A stretch of 64,000 nucleotides of DNA, from contig KB722736.1 of assembly GCA_000349905.1 (NCBI GenBank), positions 3,112,754 to 3,176,753 of the forward strand, given 5' to 3'. The notes beneath the pieces were generated by a model, which was given only the letters and a program-made list of their open reading frames with translations, had not been told where the DNA came from and did not search any database. This stretch comes from Volvariella volvacea V23. Its lineage: Eukaryota > Basidiomycota > Agaricomycetes > Agaricales > Pluteaceae. The translations under genes and the position numbers were made by a program. The first letter of the stretch is position 1; each line of letters opens with the position of its first letter. Shown here one piece after another: positions 37,261 through 49,549 of this stretch.

Positions 37261-40200
37261 TCACAGGCCCACCCAGGTGAATGTGTCTTCCAAAGTCACT
37301 TCACCTTTCAGCCTGATATCTGCAGACGAAGCGGCTATCGAAATGCCGAACGAGCCTTTCTCGGCAACCCAATGCTTCTGACGCACGTCGTAGAATCCAA
37401 GAGCCTCCTTATCAAGGCCCACCGTAACTGTCTGCGTTTCTCCTGCCTTGACGAACACTTTCGCGAATCCTTTGAGTTCTTTGATGGCGCGGGGGAGCGA
37501 CGATACGGGGTCCGAGACATAGACTTGTGCTATTTCCCGTCCATCAACCCCACTGACGTTCTTAATCTTGAAACTAACAAAGAATTCGCCTTCTGGGGAA
37601 ATTGATGTCGTCTCCAATGCAGAATACTCGAACTTGGAGTATGAGAGGCCATGTCCAAATGGGAACAGGGGTGCGAGGTTTCTGATCTCGTATCCGCGAT
37701 AACCGACGAAGATGCCCTGTGGTGTTAAGGTGCATGGGCCTGCCTGTCAGCTATATTTAGATTTGAGGCTTTGATTTCTTACATCGTTATAGAGTATCTT
37801 GCCATATTCCTGGCCCTTATCACTGTATGAAGGGAAGGCAGGGTTGTCCTCCAAGCGGATTCTGACAATGTCTCCGTCAGGAGGTGTGGGTGAACAAGTC
37901 CGAAATGTGAACTTACGGGAAGGTTAAAGGAAGCTTGCCAGATGGATTGACTTTGCCAAATATCACATCTGCCAAGCCGTTGCCCAATTCATTCCCACCG
38001 TAGAATGCCTGAAGGTGCACAATTATATAAGAAACGACAGAATTTGCGAGTTCGCGGCATTACCTGAAGAAGGGTTTTAGCTTCATTCACCCAAGGCATC
38101 CTGACCGGAGCTCCGGACTGATTGACAACGACAGTATTTGGATTCGCTTTCAGCACTTCGGAAACAAGTTCGTTTGTGGCACCAGGGAGTCTGGCGAGGT
38201 TGGGTTATAAGAGCTTGAGCATGAAGCACATTAACTTACTCAAGATCTGGTCTGTCAAAGCCTTCACTCTCCCAGCTACAAAATAATGAGATTGCATATA
38301 CCTGCAAGACGAGGTACTCACTCATGGTTCAAACCAACTACCAAAATAGTTGCTAAGTGCTGTGTCAGTCTTGGTTTACACAAGAACATAGGAGTCGTAC
38401 CATCAGCTTGTTGAGCCACGCGAACTGCCTCGGCAATAGCTTCCTGTGCATCGATTTGCTTGATTCCACCAAGGCGAATACCGCCCCAGCAAATGAATGG
38501 GCTCCCGCGGGCAATGAACTCTGCATTATGAATTCGGATTTCGAGATCATACGCCTGTCCCGCTTTCAATCCCTTCACGACGCTCCTGATTTCTTGAGTA
38601 CCAAGGCCAAAGAAGGATTCGCCTTGAGCAGGGTTTGTGCTAAGGTCAATTACCAATTTCTTGTCCACGAATAGATTCCCCTTTCCTGCCAGGTTGAGAC
38701 TGACTTCCCAGTCGCCATCCTCGTCTGGAACAAATTGTGTAGAGTACTGCGATACCGTGTCATTACTGATATATCTTATGAGAAATTACGCACCCTCAAG
38801 TAACAAGTCAAGTTGACCTTAGTGGCATCCTGTTATCAAAGTGGATCAGAATGAGGTATGCTGCTTTAAGTCGGCTGCACACTCACGATTCCATCCGTAA
38901 GGAAGCAGTTCGTGCCTCGGGTGTTCGTACTCCATGTTATCTCAGCCAAGGGAGCGTTAAGGTCAGGGGCCAATGACATGAAGTCTGCAGAGGGTGCATC
39001 GTTCCAGAACTCGATTAATGCACCGCGCTGGTTTTTGTCTGTAAAGATGTGGGGGTCAAGTAACGGGAGATACTTGTGAGATGTAGCACCAATAGTGTAT
39101 TGTACATCAACACCCATCTCCTTTGCTGCAGCAGTGATTCCTTCCAGTGGAGAGATGACATAGGTTGGGAGGAGACTAGCAGAACCACCTCCGGAAGGTA
39201 CTGCTTGCTTTGCATTCGGACCAATTACTGCAATCTTTTTCGCCTTGTCTACGGTCAATGGAAGGAGTTGGTTGTCATTCTTGAGCAGTACGATGGCATC
39301 AGCAGCAGCTGTACGAAGAGTTTGACGTATTTCAGGGGTGTCGATGGACTTTTCAGGTGCATTGAATGGGATGCCTGATTCGTGGGCACGCTTGACTAAT
39401 TCAAGCACCTAGAATCCGTTAAGCTATTAGCCTCTAAGCTTGAACAATCGCCTTCAACAAACCTTTTCTACGCGGGCGTCGATGTCGGAGGGGAACACCT
39501 TCTCTGCAATAAGTGCTCGCTCCAAGGCCTTGCCTCTCATGACTGAAGGCCCGCTGCAATCTCATGTTAGGAACGCATTGCACATAACCCAGAACGCGAC
39601 ATACGGCATCTCCAAGTCTAAACCTGCTAGAATACTCTCTGTAGTGCTGTATACACCGATCCAGTCGCTGATAATTGATCCTAGGGAAGAATTAGTGCAC
39701 AATACCGTCATTCATGGAGATACCCCACCTTTGAAGCCCCACTCCTGTGGTTTCTTTGTATGAGAAGCGATTCAGATCACTCAGACAGGGAATCTCTACC
39801 TTTCTTAGTATGTCATCCAGTAGCCATTTATTCTCCGAGGCATGGATTCCGTTCACACGATTATAACTGCCAACAAAAAGATAAGTTCAAGGGTTAAGTA
39901 AGCCTACATTGATACTTACGCAGACATCAATGCCCACGGGTTCGAGTTTTTGATAGCAATTTGGAATGGCTTGAGGTATATTTCGCGTAGGGCACGCTCA
40001 CTAACTTCACTGCTAATAGAGAACCTATGGGCATGGAACATTAGTCAGTGGGGTATGCAGTCAGCAAGTAGCGCTTACCGCTGGAATTCTTGATCGTTCG
40101 CAACAAAGTGCTTGATAGTCGCGCTGACACCCTTGGACTGGAGGCCGTTGATGTACGCAGCAGCGATGGTCCCATTTAAGAATGGGTCCTCTGAGAAAGA

Positions 40201-40759
40201 CTCGAAACTGCGACCTCCAAGGGGAGAGCGTTGCGTATTGACAGTAGGTGCCAGCAAGATGTGGGTTCCTAACGAATGATCAGATAGGATATTCGAGTGA
40301 CTGGTCTTGGGCTACCTTTGGCACGGGCCTCATCGCCCAGAGCTTTACCCACTCGCTCCGCGAGCTCAATGTCGAAGGAGGAACCCAAGCCAGTAGAAGC
40401 TGGGAAGCAGCTGGATGGCACGCCATTGAAGACTAAAGGATATAGGTCCCCAGTGAACTCATTTGAATACACAATCGACTTACACTGTGAGCCTCTAACG
40501 CCATTGGGACCTGGTGTCACTGGTGAGGACTGCGCTCGAAGAAGAGAATATGGGTAGCTCACCATCACTCATTCTGATCGAGGGTATTCCAGCCTCGGGA
40601 ATTGGTTCGGTTTGCCACCAACCCTTTGGTGGAGTATCTGGGGTGAGTATGGATCTCCACACAGGGGAGAGGGCCTACCAAGCCTGTCAATAGCTTGATC
40701 TTCTGGGGTATGGTGAGCTGCGACAGCTTCTCCTTCACGTCAAAGGTGGTGGATGCCAT
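37261..40759 (-). CDS. GH3 beta-glucosidase with PA14 insert, no signal peptide
   Basis: Start is the ATG at 40759 ([15 protein letters not shown]), with no hydrophobic leader, so the enzyme should be intracellular. The GH3 N domain carries [37 protein letters not shown] and the nucleophile motif ISDW (SDW at 39661-39669). The second domain includes [15 protein letters not shown] and [10 protein letters not shown], then [13 protein letters not shown]14-like insert (about 38300-39050, [19 protein letters not shown]) follows, and the C-terminal fibronectin-like domain ends EDTFTWVGL. Members of this type split cellobiose and other beta-glucosides. It lies 2 kb from a sugar-transporter gene, which suits uptake and intracellular cleavage, though the intervening SET gene makes shared control uncertain. 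About a dozen introns. Confidence 0.92.
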
Positions 40760-41201
40760 GGTGCTGTGGGTGTGATTGCGCAGGAAGAATGGACGAACGA
40801 GTCTCAGACCGGGGCCTTTTATCTCTGTTCGTCGGGGAAACCTTGGGGTGAATTTGTTAATGAGCAGTCATGGGGCAAGTGCCCGTAATGTGAAATTATG
40901 ATAGAGCGTGGTCTTGAACACCATGGAATCGGGGCAAAGTCAAAAACTGGTGTCGCTATTGGGGCCGGGGTGAATAACCTTCCTTCCTTGCTACCTCACT
41001 TGACACCAGCTTCGAGTGCGGGGAGAGGAGGGCCGATCAGTCCCAATCACGTGGGTGCGCGAGATCCAATCGGGGAAAGGCAGAGGGCAAATTGCAGTGC
41101 TCATCCAGGATTAAAGAACGCAATCCACCCCGCATACCCGCGCAACTCGTGCACAAGCCAGGTTTATCTTATCTGCCCAGACTGTGCTGCTGAACATCAA
41201 C
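40760..41201. other. Divergent intergenic region, GH3 and RNF220-like genes
   Basis: These 442 bases should contain two promoters. A CACGTG E-box-type palindrome is at 41048-41053. I see no clear TATA box, repeat or RNA gene. Confidence 0.4.
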
Positions 41202-42715
41202 ATGGCGCTCTCCAAGAGCTCAAAGTGCGTGTCCGATCCCGCCACTTTGTAATCGCATCGTTTACCAAGCCTAGTGATCTAGAGGCAAGAAAAGGGCGTT
41301 AGACGTTCCCAGTACCACCAGCCCGTTGGCGCAGGAAGCGCTCAGCAGGAAGAAACGTATGTCGTGTTTGATTCGTGCTAGCCCCCTCAGCTGATTCTTG
41401 CTCAGCCAAGCGTGCAGAGACCAGACCTTGTCCCATCTGCGACGAAGCGATCCCAATCCGTTTGCTCGGTCGCCATGCCGAACTGGAGTCAGAGAGGGTC
41501 GAGGACATCATCAAGCACATTGGCTCGGAAGAGTGTCTTGTCAGCGAGTTTGAGGAAGGGTGGGTCACTCTCGAGCGTATAAGCTGCAGGCAGCTGAATT
41601 TTCTGCAGTTCGAGCACGGGTGCTCGCCGTTCCGCTGCATTGAAAGCTCGCAAGTCTCTAAGCTCTATAACGCGTGCTGCAGAAAGTACGACTGAACAGA
41701 CTGGCAAAATGCTTCAGTCCATTAAACGACGACGACGGCAGAGGCATGTCAAATTGAAGGAGATGATGCGGGATGAGGAGGATGGAAATGCGGTTCACGG
41801 CAACACGACAAGGGCTCTGGCTGCGGGAGAGATTTCCTGCCCTGTATGCTTTTCAACTATAAGGGGGGACAATGACGTTGTGGAGGCGCACATAGATGCC
41901 TGTCTCGCCAATGAAAGTAGACGCATGCAAGAGCAGCAAGCAGAGGAGCTGCGAGAACGAGCGCAGGGAGAAACGGGTGGATGGGATTTGGAGTATGAAG
42001 ATGGCGTTGTAGGGCACATTGGTGACGTCAGAGGTACTGTGTCCTTTCACCCTCGACGTAAATTAGATGTTCATCTACTTTGTAAAGGCACTGGCTTTCA
42101 TACTCGTAACCAGGACGAACAAGATATCGAGGACGAAATCGACGTCGATGGAGAGGATCACACTTTTGGTGCTGCACAGTTCACAGAAGGCGATATCCTT
42201 GGACCAGCACCACAACCAATCATAGACGAATCAGTTGAAGTTGACATAGAAGGCGACGAAGATGGCGCTCATGAAGACCAAAAAACGTTGCGTGATTTAG
42301 TTGCTGAAGGAGAGACGGGGAAAAGGACAGGACGAGAGTCTGTTGGCGAAGAAACACCCCCCGATACAATGACTGCCGACCTCATTAGACTCGAACAGGA
42401 GGTTCAAAAGGCACGACAACACGTTGACCAGCGCGGACTCATCGAAGCACTTGAGAATAAAATCAAGTACCTGGTAAGTTGCTATAACCAGGGGATGATG
42501 CCTCGCTTAATTGTGCTTATCAGGAAATGGCACGGCCAACAACCGCGCTAACATGTCGTATATGCCTAGACCCTTACAACGAACCCACAGTATCCACTGG
42601 GTGCTGGCACACGTGCTGTCGGGGTTGTTGGCTGCGGTGTCTTGGATCCACGAAGTTATGTCCAATCTGCAAGCGCATAACGAGTGCGACGGATTTGAGG
42701 AGAGTATACCTATGA
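41202..42715 (+). CDS. RNF220-like RING-type E3 ubiquitin ligase
   Basis: Six exons (41202-41224, 41283-41356, 41391-41559, 41609-42033, 42088-42473, 42524-42715) give 422 aa. After a basic N terminus (SKGKKRALD) come a first zinc-binding motif CPICDEAIPIRLLGRH, a basic linker (SIKRRRRQRHVKLKEMM) that may be a nuclear signal, and a second C2HC motif CPVCFSTIRGDNDVVEAHIDAC broken here by no intron. An acidic stretch and a coiled coil (RLEQEVQKARQHVDQRGL) precede the C-terminal RING: CRIC, GCWH, CCRGC and CPIC, the order of an RNF220-type RING ending in the last 15 residues. It would transfer ubiquitin from an E2; substrates are unknown. Confidence 0.85.
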
Positions 42716-43551
42716 TATCTTATGCATGTCTATGTATATTTTTTTCCGAGCCCTTGAGCGATGCTCCCCATCCATTCATATCCTACACATAGTTGTCAGT
42801 ATCGCTGGTAATAGACTTTGGTGATTACTGAGTGCGCAAGCTCATATCTGGCCTTGTTGCATCCTCACGCATCTCGCAGATAAACCAGCAAGCGGGTTAC
42901 AGCAACGAGGCAGGTATCAGGGTACGCGTTGCATACCACCACAATGCGAATAATCACAGCAACAAGCAATGGACCAGGCTTACCATTCGCCAACTGTTCA
43001 GAGCCCGCAACGTGTTGAATAAGATGAGGGTGTATAGCAATGCGAGATTACTGGAGTATTATATTATACAAAAATTAAAACAGCATCATGCAAGAGGGCT
43101 GATTAACCTGTGTTCGAGAGTTATTTTATGGAGCGTTGCAGGCAGATTGAAACGCACTTGATCAGTGAAGGTTGGGGATTGCTTCGTGTGAATCCAATGT
43201 AAATGATCAATGGCACCCAACCGTAGTGGAGAACAGTCTAATGGATAGAGCCTGCATGAGTGCAATGTGTTGGACAAACGTGTTGGTTGACGTACTCTGC
43301 CAACTTCAACAACCTTGGCAATGCGTTCCTGCACAAGAGTAAGAAAGCAAACGCAAAACGGTTCGTGTACACTACTCGCCTTTGTGGCTTCAGAGGGCAT
43401 CACAGCAATAAATTTTGTGGACGGTGGAAAAGGATGGAGAACGAGAGAAAGTCCAAGTGGGATCGGAACATGCCGACCCGCGGTTTTTTTCTTTAACGTT
43501 ATCCTTCGGACCCTGTCAATGCAAAGCGTGATCAACGCCCAAGCGAAATCT
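42716..43551. other. Long intergenic region before eIF3f
   Basis: These 836 bases hold the 3' end of the RING-ligase gene and the eIF3f promoter. Several short open frames exist on both strands (about 42832-43161 plus without ATG, 43086-43535 minus), none with recognisable domains. I see no tRNA, repeat or TATA box that I trust. Confidence 0.4.
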
Positions 43552-44730
43552 ATGCCTCTAAGTCCACCTTCGTCTGCAGTTCACCTCCAAAAGGCTGCGT
43601 CAGGAGCTGTTGGCTCTGTATCGTAATTACCCTTCTCAGATCGTTGCAATGCCGCTCCTGCTCATTTTATGGTGCCCCCTCTAGACGTGCGCCCACCAAT
43701 GTAACAATACACCCTGTGGCACTCTTCTCAATTTTAGATCACTATCTTCGCCGCACCGATACGCAAGATCGCGTTATTGGAACACTTTTGGGGACGCGGA
43801 CAGAGTCAGAAGTTGAAATCCGATCTTCGTTCGCGGTGCTCCATAGCGAAACTGCTGAGCAGGTGGCTGTGGATATGGAGTATCATAGAACTATGTTTGA
43901 CCTGCATCACAAAGTCAACCCCAAGGAGGTCATTGTGGGATGGTAAGCCCGCGTTGATTTGGCACTGGTGGAGCAAGAGTCATCGTGATTTAATAGGTAC
44001 TCGACTGGATCTAATCTCAACACCTATTCCGCCCTCATCCAAAATTTCTACACCCAAGAGACTGCACCACACTTTGCTGTACACATTGCCCTAAATACTG
44101 GTGCGGTTGAAGGCGAAGAGCCAGGTGTAAAGGCGTACATCAGGTGCGTGAAACACTGATAGCTTGCATCAGCATTCTGAAATCTGTATCAGCTCACCCG
44201 TGGGTGTGTCACCCAAGCCAGAAAACTGTGTCTTTATACCCGTGCCAGTAGAGTTGCGATTTCACGATGCTGAGAGGAGTGGTCGTGAGTTGATGTGATT
44301 CTCAATGTTTCTCTCGCCGCTAAAGTTCTTGTGCTTATAGTTGATGCCTTGACGACTATCGCCGTATCCCCAAACTCAATTTCGTCCCAGCCGATAAGCG
44401 ACCTTGAATTGGTTGAGAAGTCCATCCAGAATGTGTACAATATGCTTGACCGGGTGTTGACGTATGTCCGTGCGGTTTTGGCTGGGGAGAAGGCAGGAGA
44501 CCCAGCTATTGGGAGATATCTCATGGATACGTTGGGTGCCAGCACGGAAGATCTTGAAAAAGGCAGTTTCTCTGCCAGCCTACAGGTGCGCATAATTTGG
44601 TGTTATCGTTGCTCCTCTTGTAACCCATGCAACCCCTTATCAGGATACACTGATGCTCTCGTACCTCGCAAACCTCATCAGATCACAAGCGGAGGTATCG
44701 GCCCGTTTGGCGCTCACAGTCTCGTCATAA
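43552..44730 (+). CDS. EIF3F: Translation initiation factor eIF3 subunit F
   Basis: Six exons (43552-43622, 43685-43942, 43997-44143, 44193-44284, 44341-44585, 44644-44730) give 299 aa. The MPN domain starts at [18 protein letters not shown], with RVIGTLLG and [16 protein letters not shown]. The latter lacks the His-x-His of JAMM metalloproteases, as expected for this non-catalytic MPN subunit. The C-terminal helical part contains [19 protein letters not shown] and [18 protein letters not shown], typical of eIF3f. It scaffolds the eIF3 complex on the 40S ribosome. A second ATG in frame at 43519 would add 11 residues. It converges on UreF, with 43 bases between the stop codons. Confidence 0.92.
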
Positions 44731-44773
44731 GATGTATTATATTGTATTGTGAAAATCAGAGTGCGCAGAGGGT

Positions 44774-45661
44774 CTAACTATTGAAGATTCGCGAGTGTTG
44801 TAGGTCATGCCTGGTGGATAGGATCTCACCCAAGGGCCAGGTATTTGCAGGACCTTGAGTCGGTTCGTCAAAGCTGCACCCTGTATTCTGCAGCAACCCT
44901 GTCTGGAGATGCTGACATCTCTTGGTCTCCGCTTCCAACATTGGCCTAACGGCATGAAGCAGGAGCTGCTGTGCGTTATAGGGACCAATATCATTGAGCC
45001 TGATTGAAGCGGACAGAAGGCTCCGGGCATGCAAGAAGAGGTGTAGATATTGCGCCCGTTCTGATTGGCTTTCTCAGTCGTGTGCCTGTAACATGCCAGT
45101 CACCGCACCTAAAGATAAACCCAGCGCTGCTGTGATAACACCCCAGCATACAGGGAGGTGACCAGGCACATCACCGCGCCGGACTGTTAGCTTGTACTTG
45201 TCTATCAGCTCTCGAAACATGCTCTCTCTTTCGTGCGCCTCTGCATCGACCAATCCCTGCATCACTGAAGGACACGAAAACCCCTTGGAAAACAAGGTAA
45301 GCAGTGCTACGCCTTGAGCCTTGGATGCGCGTTTAGCGACATGGTTTAGGGTCATGGTGTCGTACAGCTCATCAAGCTCGGCGAGCTTTTTCATGGTAGT
45401 TTCCAACTGAGACTGAGACCCTGTGCCCAGAAACCCCGAATACTCAGAGACGACGCGATGGGCATCCGATACAAAGGGGAGCGTAGTGCGTGAGTAGGAG
45501 GGAAGGCTATCTTGAACAAAGGCCAAGGTTGGATGGGGGGAAGCAGTGCCGAACCCGTGGGTGAGGTAGGACTCGAGCCCAGAGGAAGCGACAAAAGCGC
45601 CGGTGGGTAGATTGCTGTCCGCGAGCAACAACATGATATAGGTCTCCTGCGCGCTCTCCAT
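44774..45661 (-). CDS. ureF: Urease accessory protein UreF
   Basis: UreF works with UreD and UreG to load nickel into urease. Two exons (45109-45661, 44774-45060) give 279 aa, with a 48-nt intron (45061-45108). The start is the ATG at 45661. Family blocks include LLLADSNLPTGAFVASSGLE near the N terminus, then QLETTMKKLAELDEL and KRASKAQGVALLTLF, and PVCWGVITAALGLSL, followed in exon 2 by YLHLFLHARSLLSASIRL and the C-terminal Asp/Glu-rich stretch. No urease structural gene is visible in the window, so the partner must lie elsewhere. The start is 240 bases from the divergent AFG1 gene. Confidence 0.9.
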
Positions 45662-45901
45662 GGCGGGCGCAGAGGGAGAGGACGATAAGATTGGTCGGCA
45701 GAGTGATGGTAGGGTTACCGGGTCATGTGACGGAAAGCGGGTTAAAGATGAGAATGACGGAGGACTTGATTCCGAATAACACACTCAGCGTTTTTGCGGC
45801 GGTGATTAAGACGACGACTCGTTGGACTCGAACCCCTGCGCTCCTTCCTACGCCTCCACCTGCTCCAGCCCTGCTACCGTCCGTGTTCCCTCCCTGCACC
45901 C

Positions 45902-47851
45902 ATGAAGGCCGTGCGAACGATCCTTTCCTCCTCGTCGCCCCGTCCGGTCGCTGCATCCATCAATGGTCGAGTTAGGCTTTCCACCTTCGCTGTTGCATCA
46001 GCTCCACATCAGAAACCAGCAAAGCACACCGGGAGAGCCCAGAATTCCTCCCTTGCAGTCGAATCCCTATCCACCACCAATGCCATAGAGCAGACAATAC
46101 TTGCCTCCAAGGCCCCTCCAAGTTCCGCTCCTTTGTCGACGCCAAATGAAGGTTAGGCCCGTATCATGTGTCGGAGTCAGTGGCAACAACTTACCCTTCC
46201 GTGTCAGGTATAACACCATTGCAGCGTTACTGCCAGCTGGTGGACGCTGGCACACTGCGGGGAGACGATCATCAAACCCGGATCATCCAGAAGCTGCAGG
46301 ACCTGCAGGACCAGCTCATTGCATACGATATCCCTACCATACCCGAACCCCCAGTCGCTTCTGATTCACTTGTAAGTTCAGTCCGAGCAATTTCTAACCC
46401 GATCCCTCATCTCTGTCCCCAGTTCTCCCGTCTTTTCTCCCGAAGCGCGCCGTCACCCTCAGAAGCACCAAAATCCACACCCAAGGGCCTCTATTTGTAC
46501 GGCGATGTGGGCACAGGGAAGACCATGCTCATGGATCTCTTCTACCACACGCTGCCATCGAGTATCAAGCGAAAACGACGAGTACATTTCCATGCATTCA
46601 TGATTGACGTGCATAAGCGGGTGCACGCGGTAAAGAAAGCCATGGGTCACGACGGTGGAGATCCAATTGTTCCAGTTGCCCGGGACCTTGCAAACGAGGC
46701 ATCCGTCTTGTGCTTTGACGAGTTTCAAGTTACGGATATTGCGGATGCTATGATACTGCGACGACTGCTAGAGGGTTTAATGAATCATGGAGTTGTTTGC
46801 GTCATGACATCCAAGTAAGTGCAGACCTCTGCTAACTACTAACGCGGCTTTACACTCCCTCTTAGTCGACATCCTGACGAGTTGTACAAGAATGGCATTC
46901 AGAGAGCCAGTTTCATTCCCGCAATTGAATTAATCAAGTCCCGCTTTGAAGTTACAGACCTCGATTCAGGCACTGGTGAGTAGCCCTGTGTGCGGTTAGG
47001 TGGTAGCTGTCTGACAATAAAACAGATTATCGGCGCATTCCCCGTGCATTATCCAACGTCTACTATCATCCCCTCACTTCTGAGAATGATCGTGAAATAA
47101 ATAAGCTCTTCAACACCTTTGCATCAGCAGATCCATCAGACCCCCCTGTCGAGAATCGTGCTCTAAATACCTGGGGTCGTCTGTTATACGTGCCAGAGAG
47201 TACATCAAACGTCGCGAAGTTCGATTTCATGGATCTTTGTGGACAACCACTGAGCGCGGCGGACTACATCGAAGTAACGAGAACTTTCGGAACTATCTTT
47301 CTGCTTAATGTACCCAAGATGGGGTTAGACAAGAAGGATCTGGTGTGTTTAATATTCCGATTTTGCTCATGCCATGCTTAGCGTCCACGGTCCATAGGCC
47401 AGACGATTCATTACATTCATTGATGGTACGTTGTATTGTCTTGAATTGTCGCTGCAATGTCGCTGACTCCGTGTCTTGTCCAGCTTGTTACGAGAGTAAA
47501 GTACGTTGAACGAGTCGATCGGCCTCCATTCACACAGCTTACATCCAACTAGACGAAACTGTTTGTCACTTCTGAAGTCCCTGTGTATCAAGTTTTCTCT
47601 GGAGATGCAGACTCCTCGTCACGGACAATATCGGACCATATGCGCAGTGTGATGGATGATTTAGTATGTCATGCTCTTCGGAAGCGTTGCCCCTCATCTA
47701 CATCTATCATTTATAGGGACTACCCGACCACATTGTAGGCAATAGCGCCATGTTCACAGGAGAGGAGGAGTTGTTTGCCTTTGCTCGTGCTTGTTCCCGT
47801 CTTGTACAGATGGGCAGTAAGGAATGGGCGGAGACAGCGGGACAGAAGTAA
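45902..47851 (+). CDS. AFG1: AFG1-like mitochondrial AAA ATPase
   Basis: AFG1/LACE1 is a mitochondrial inner-membrane-associated AAA ATPase that helps clear misfolded or unassembled respiratory subunits. Nine exons (45902-46151, 46208-46371, 46423-46814, 46866-46975, 47026-47342, 47398-47425, 47484-47500, 47553-47663, 47717-47851) give 507 aa. The N terminus is Arg/Ser-rich without acidic residues for some 30 positions, a likely mitochondrial presequence. Walker A is GDVGTGKT, Walker B is LCFDEFQV, and [15 protein letters not shown], the Asn-bearing [18 protein letters not shown] (spliced) and [18 protein letters not shown] are family blocks. The exon at 47484-47500 is only 17 nt. Confidence 0.92.
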
Positions 47852-48912
47852 CGCTAAGAGGCCCGTGGTGTCTGTGGAGGTACTTTCTTTGGACCTGCTA
47901 TCACTCGACCCTGTTGTATAATTTAATCCGGATTTAGTGCATTCTGTCATTATTTAGGCAACTATATCGCATGTTGTAAATGATATGGGCAATCGATCAC
48001 AAAACATCAGCCAAAGCGGGTCGCTGAGCATGGATGTTGATGGGGTCGTGACCTGTATTAAGCTTGCAAACGCTGATGGCGTGTGGTTTGTATGAACAAA
48101 GGTGAGCAATGCGAATTCGTTGAACGTCATTTTCTGCTTCCATTTCGATCATTTTTCGAATCAACGCATACGTGTTGAAGGTTACTACCCGCTTTGAAGA
48201 ACACGCTCAGAAGGCCGTCTTGACGAGAACATCCGCTTTGATAAATTCTGGCTCGTGAGCTTGTGAGACGCCGCTTGTCAGTGGTACAGCCATCAGAATT
48301 GATGGCCTCTCATTTTTACACAACACCCTCACGAGTCATAGTAAAAAATCGCCCCAGGGCAGTTGGTGCAGAAGAACCCCAGCCGAATAACCTCGACGAC
48401 GGGCATTTGCGAGTTAATCCAAGCCAGACGCCACTATCCGAAGGTGAAAAGGACATCACCAGAAGTCGGAAAAATTGAGGTGTCGGAATTGGCAGTCGCC
48501 CTTCCCTCGAACGCCCCTCATTCCCTCTTACAATACCGATTCAAATTTCAACACTATAGTTCAAGCTTGTCAGCTAGCTCGACTGGATAAATTGACACCC
48601 CGGGTGAGAAATATGATTGTTCTTATCAACTCCACCTGCCATCTGGACTTATTGACCTCTTGCCTGCTGAAATAATGTAGCATCTAATTCCTGCGGAAGT
48701 ACTTACCTCCAGTTAAATTTCCCATCCGCTCTGCTTCTCGTATCTGCGATCAGGTTATCTTCTAGCCACATTCCGCCCAATTCTCTGGAGCTATAGCTAA
48801 GATCAAGTGCTTCGCAGCCCATGCCCGAGAGCTTCTCCCTCGTCCGCATATAAATTTTACCACTGGGCTATGGAACGATCATCACTCCCATTAACCTCGT
48901 ACCATTGGAAAA
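47852..48912. other. Long intergenic region upstream of the hydrophobin
   Basis: These 1061 bases lie between AFG1 and the hydrophobin start. A TATA box at 48849-48854 belongs to the hydrophobin. The rest shows only short open frames with no recognisable content and no tRNA or repeat that I can see. Long upstream regions are common for developmentally controlled hydrophobin genes. Confidence 0.4.
48849..48854 (+). promoter_or_regulatory. TATA box of the hydrophobin gene
   Basis: TATAAA lies 64 bases upstream of the hydrophobin ATG, a usual distance for a start about 30 bases further on. It is the only such box in this stretch. Confidence 0.6.
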
Positions 48913-49360
48913 ATGCGACTCGCCACCGCTTTCATCGTCCTCAGCAGCATGACGCTCTTCACCATGGCCGCAATAACACCCAGAACAGGCGGGCAGTGCA
49001 ATACTGGTCCAATTCAATGTTGCGAATCAGTCGGGAAAGCGAGTGACCCACGTGTCCAGTCGCTGCTCAACAGCCTTAATATTGAAGGACTTTCCGCCAG
49101 TGTACCCGTTGGTGTAACGTGTGCCCCTATCAATGTCGTCGGCGTGGCAGGTGGTAACTCTTGGTGAGATACAGATTCAATGTAATAAAGCGGTTTAAAG
49201 TACTCATACTGGATTATCAGCGCTGTGCATCCCGTTTGTTGTCACGATAATAAATGGGGTATGATCTAATGTGTTGACGACGCCAACCCTATTCCTCTCG
49301 GGCTGATCTCTCCCCACAGGTGGTGTTGTTGCAATAGGGTGTAGCCCAGTGCATCTCTAG
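48913..49360 (+). CDS. Class I hydrophobin
   Basis: Hydrophobins are small secreted proteins that self-assemble at air-water interfaces and coat hyphae and fruit bodies. Three exons (48913-49163, 49221-49258, 49320-49360) give 109 aa. A signal peptide is clear (FIVLSSMTLFTMAAITPRTG). All eight cysteines are in place: QC, QCC, TC, SC, CC, GC, with gaps of 6, 32, 13, 5 and 12 residues between C1-C2, C3-C4, C4-C5, C5-C6 and C7-C8, inside the class I ranges. Only five residues follow the last cysteine. Convergent with the Rtc3-like gene, 189 bases away. Confidence 0.95.
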
Positions 49361-49549
49361 CGGCTCTCCGCGCTAGATGGACAACAGTACTGATCCGTGA
49401 TGGGCGTGATCGCAAGACAAGTTATCGTTTGTCGTCGCTCACAGACCCTTGTATACAATCCTTTAAGTACTGTTACATTACTTGTGATAACTTCTTATTG
49501 CACCAGTTGCAAAGACGCAAGTCCGATGAGGATATGCCCTGCTGATCTA

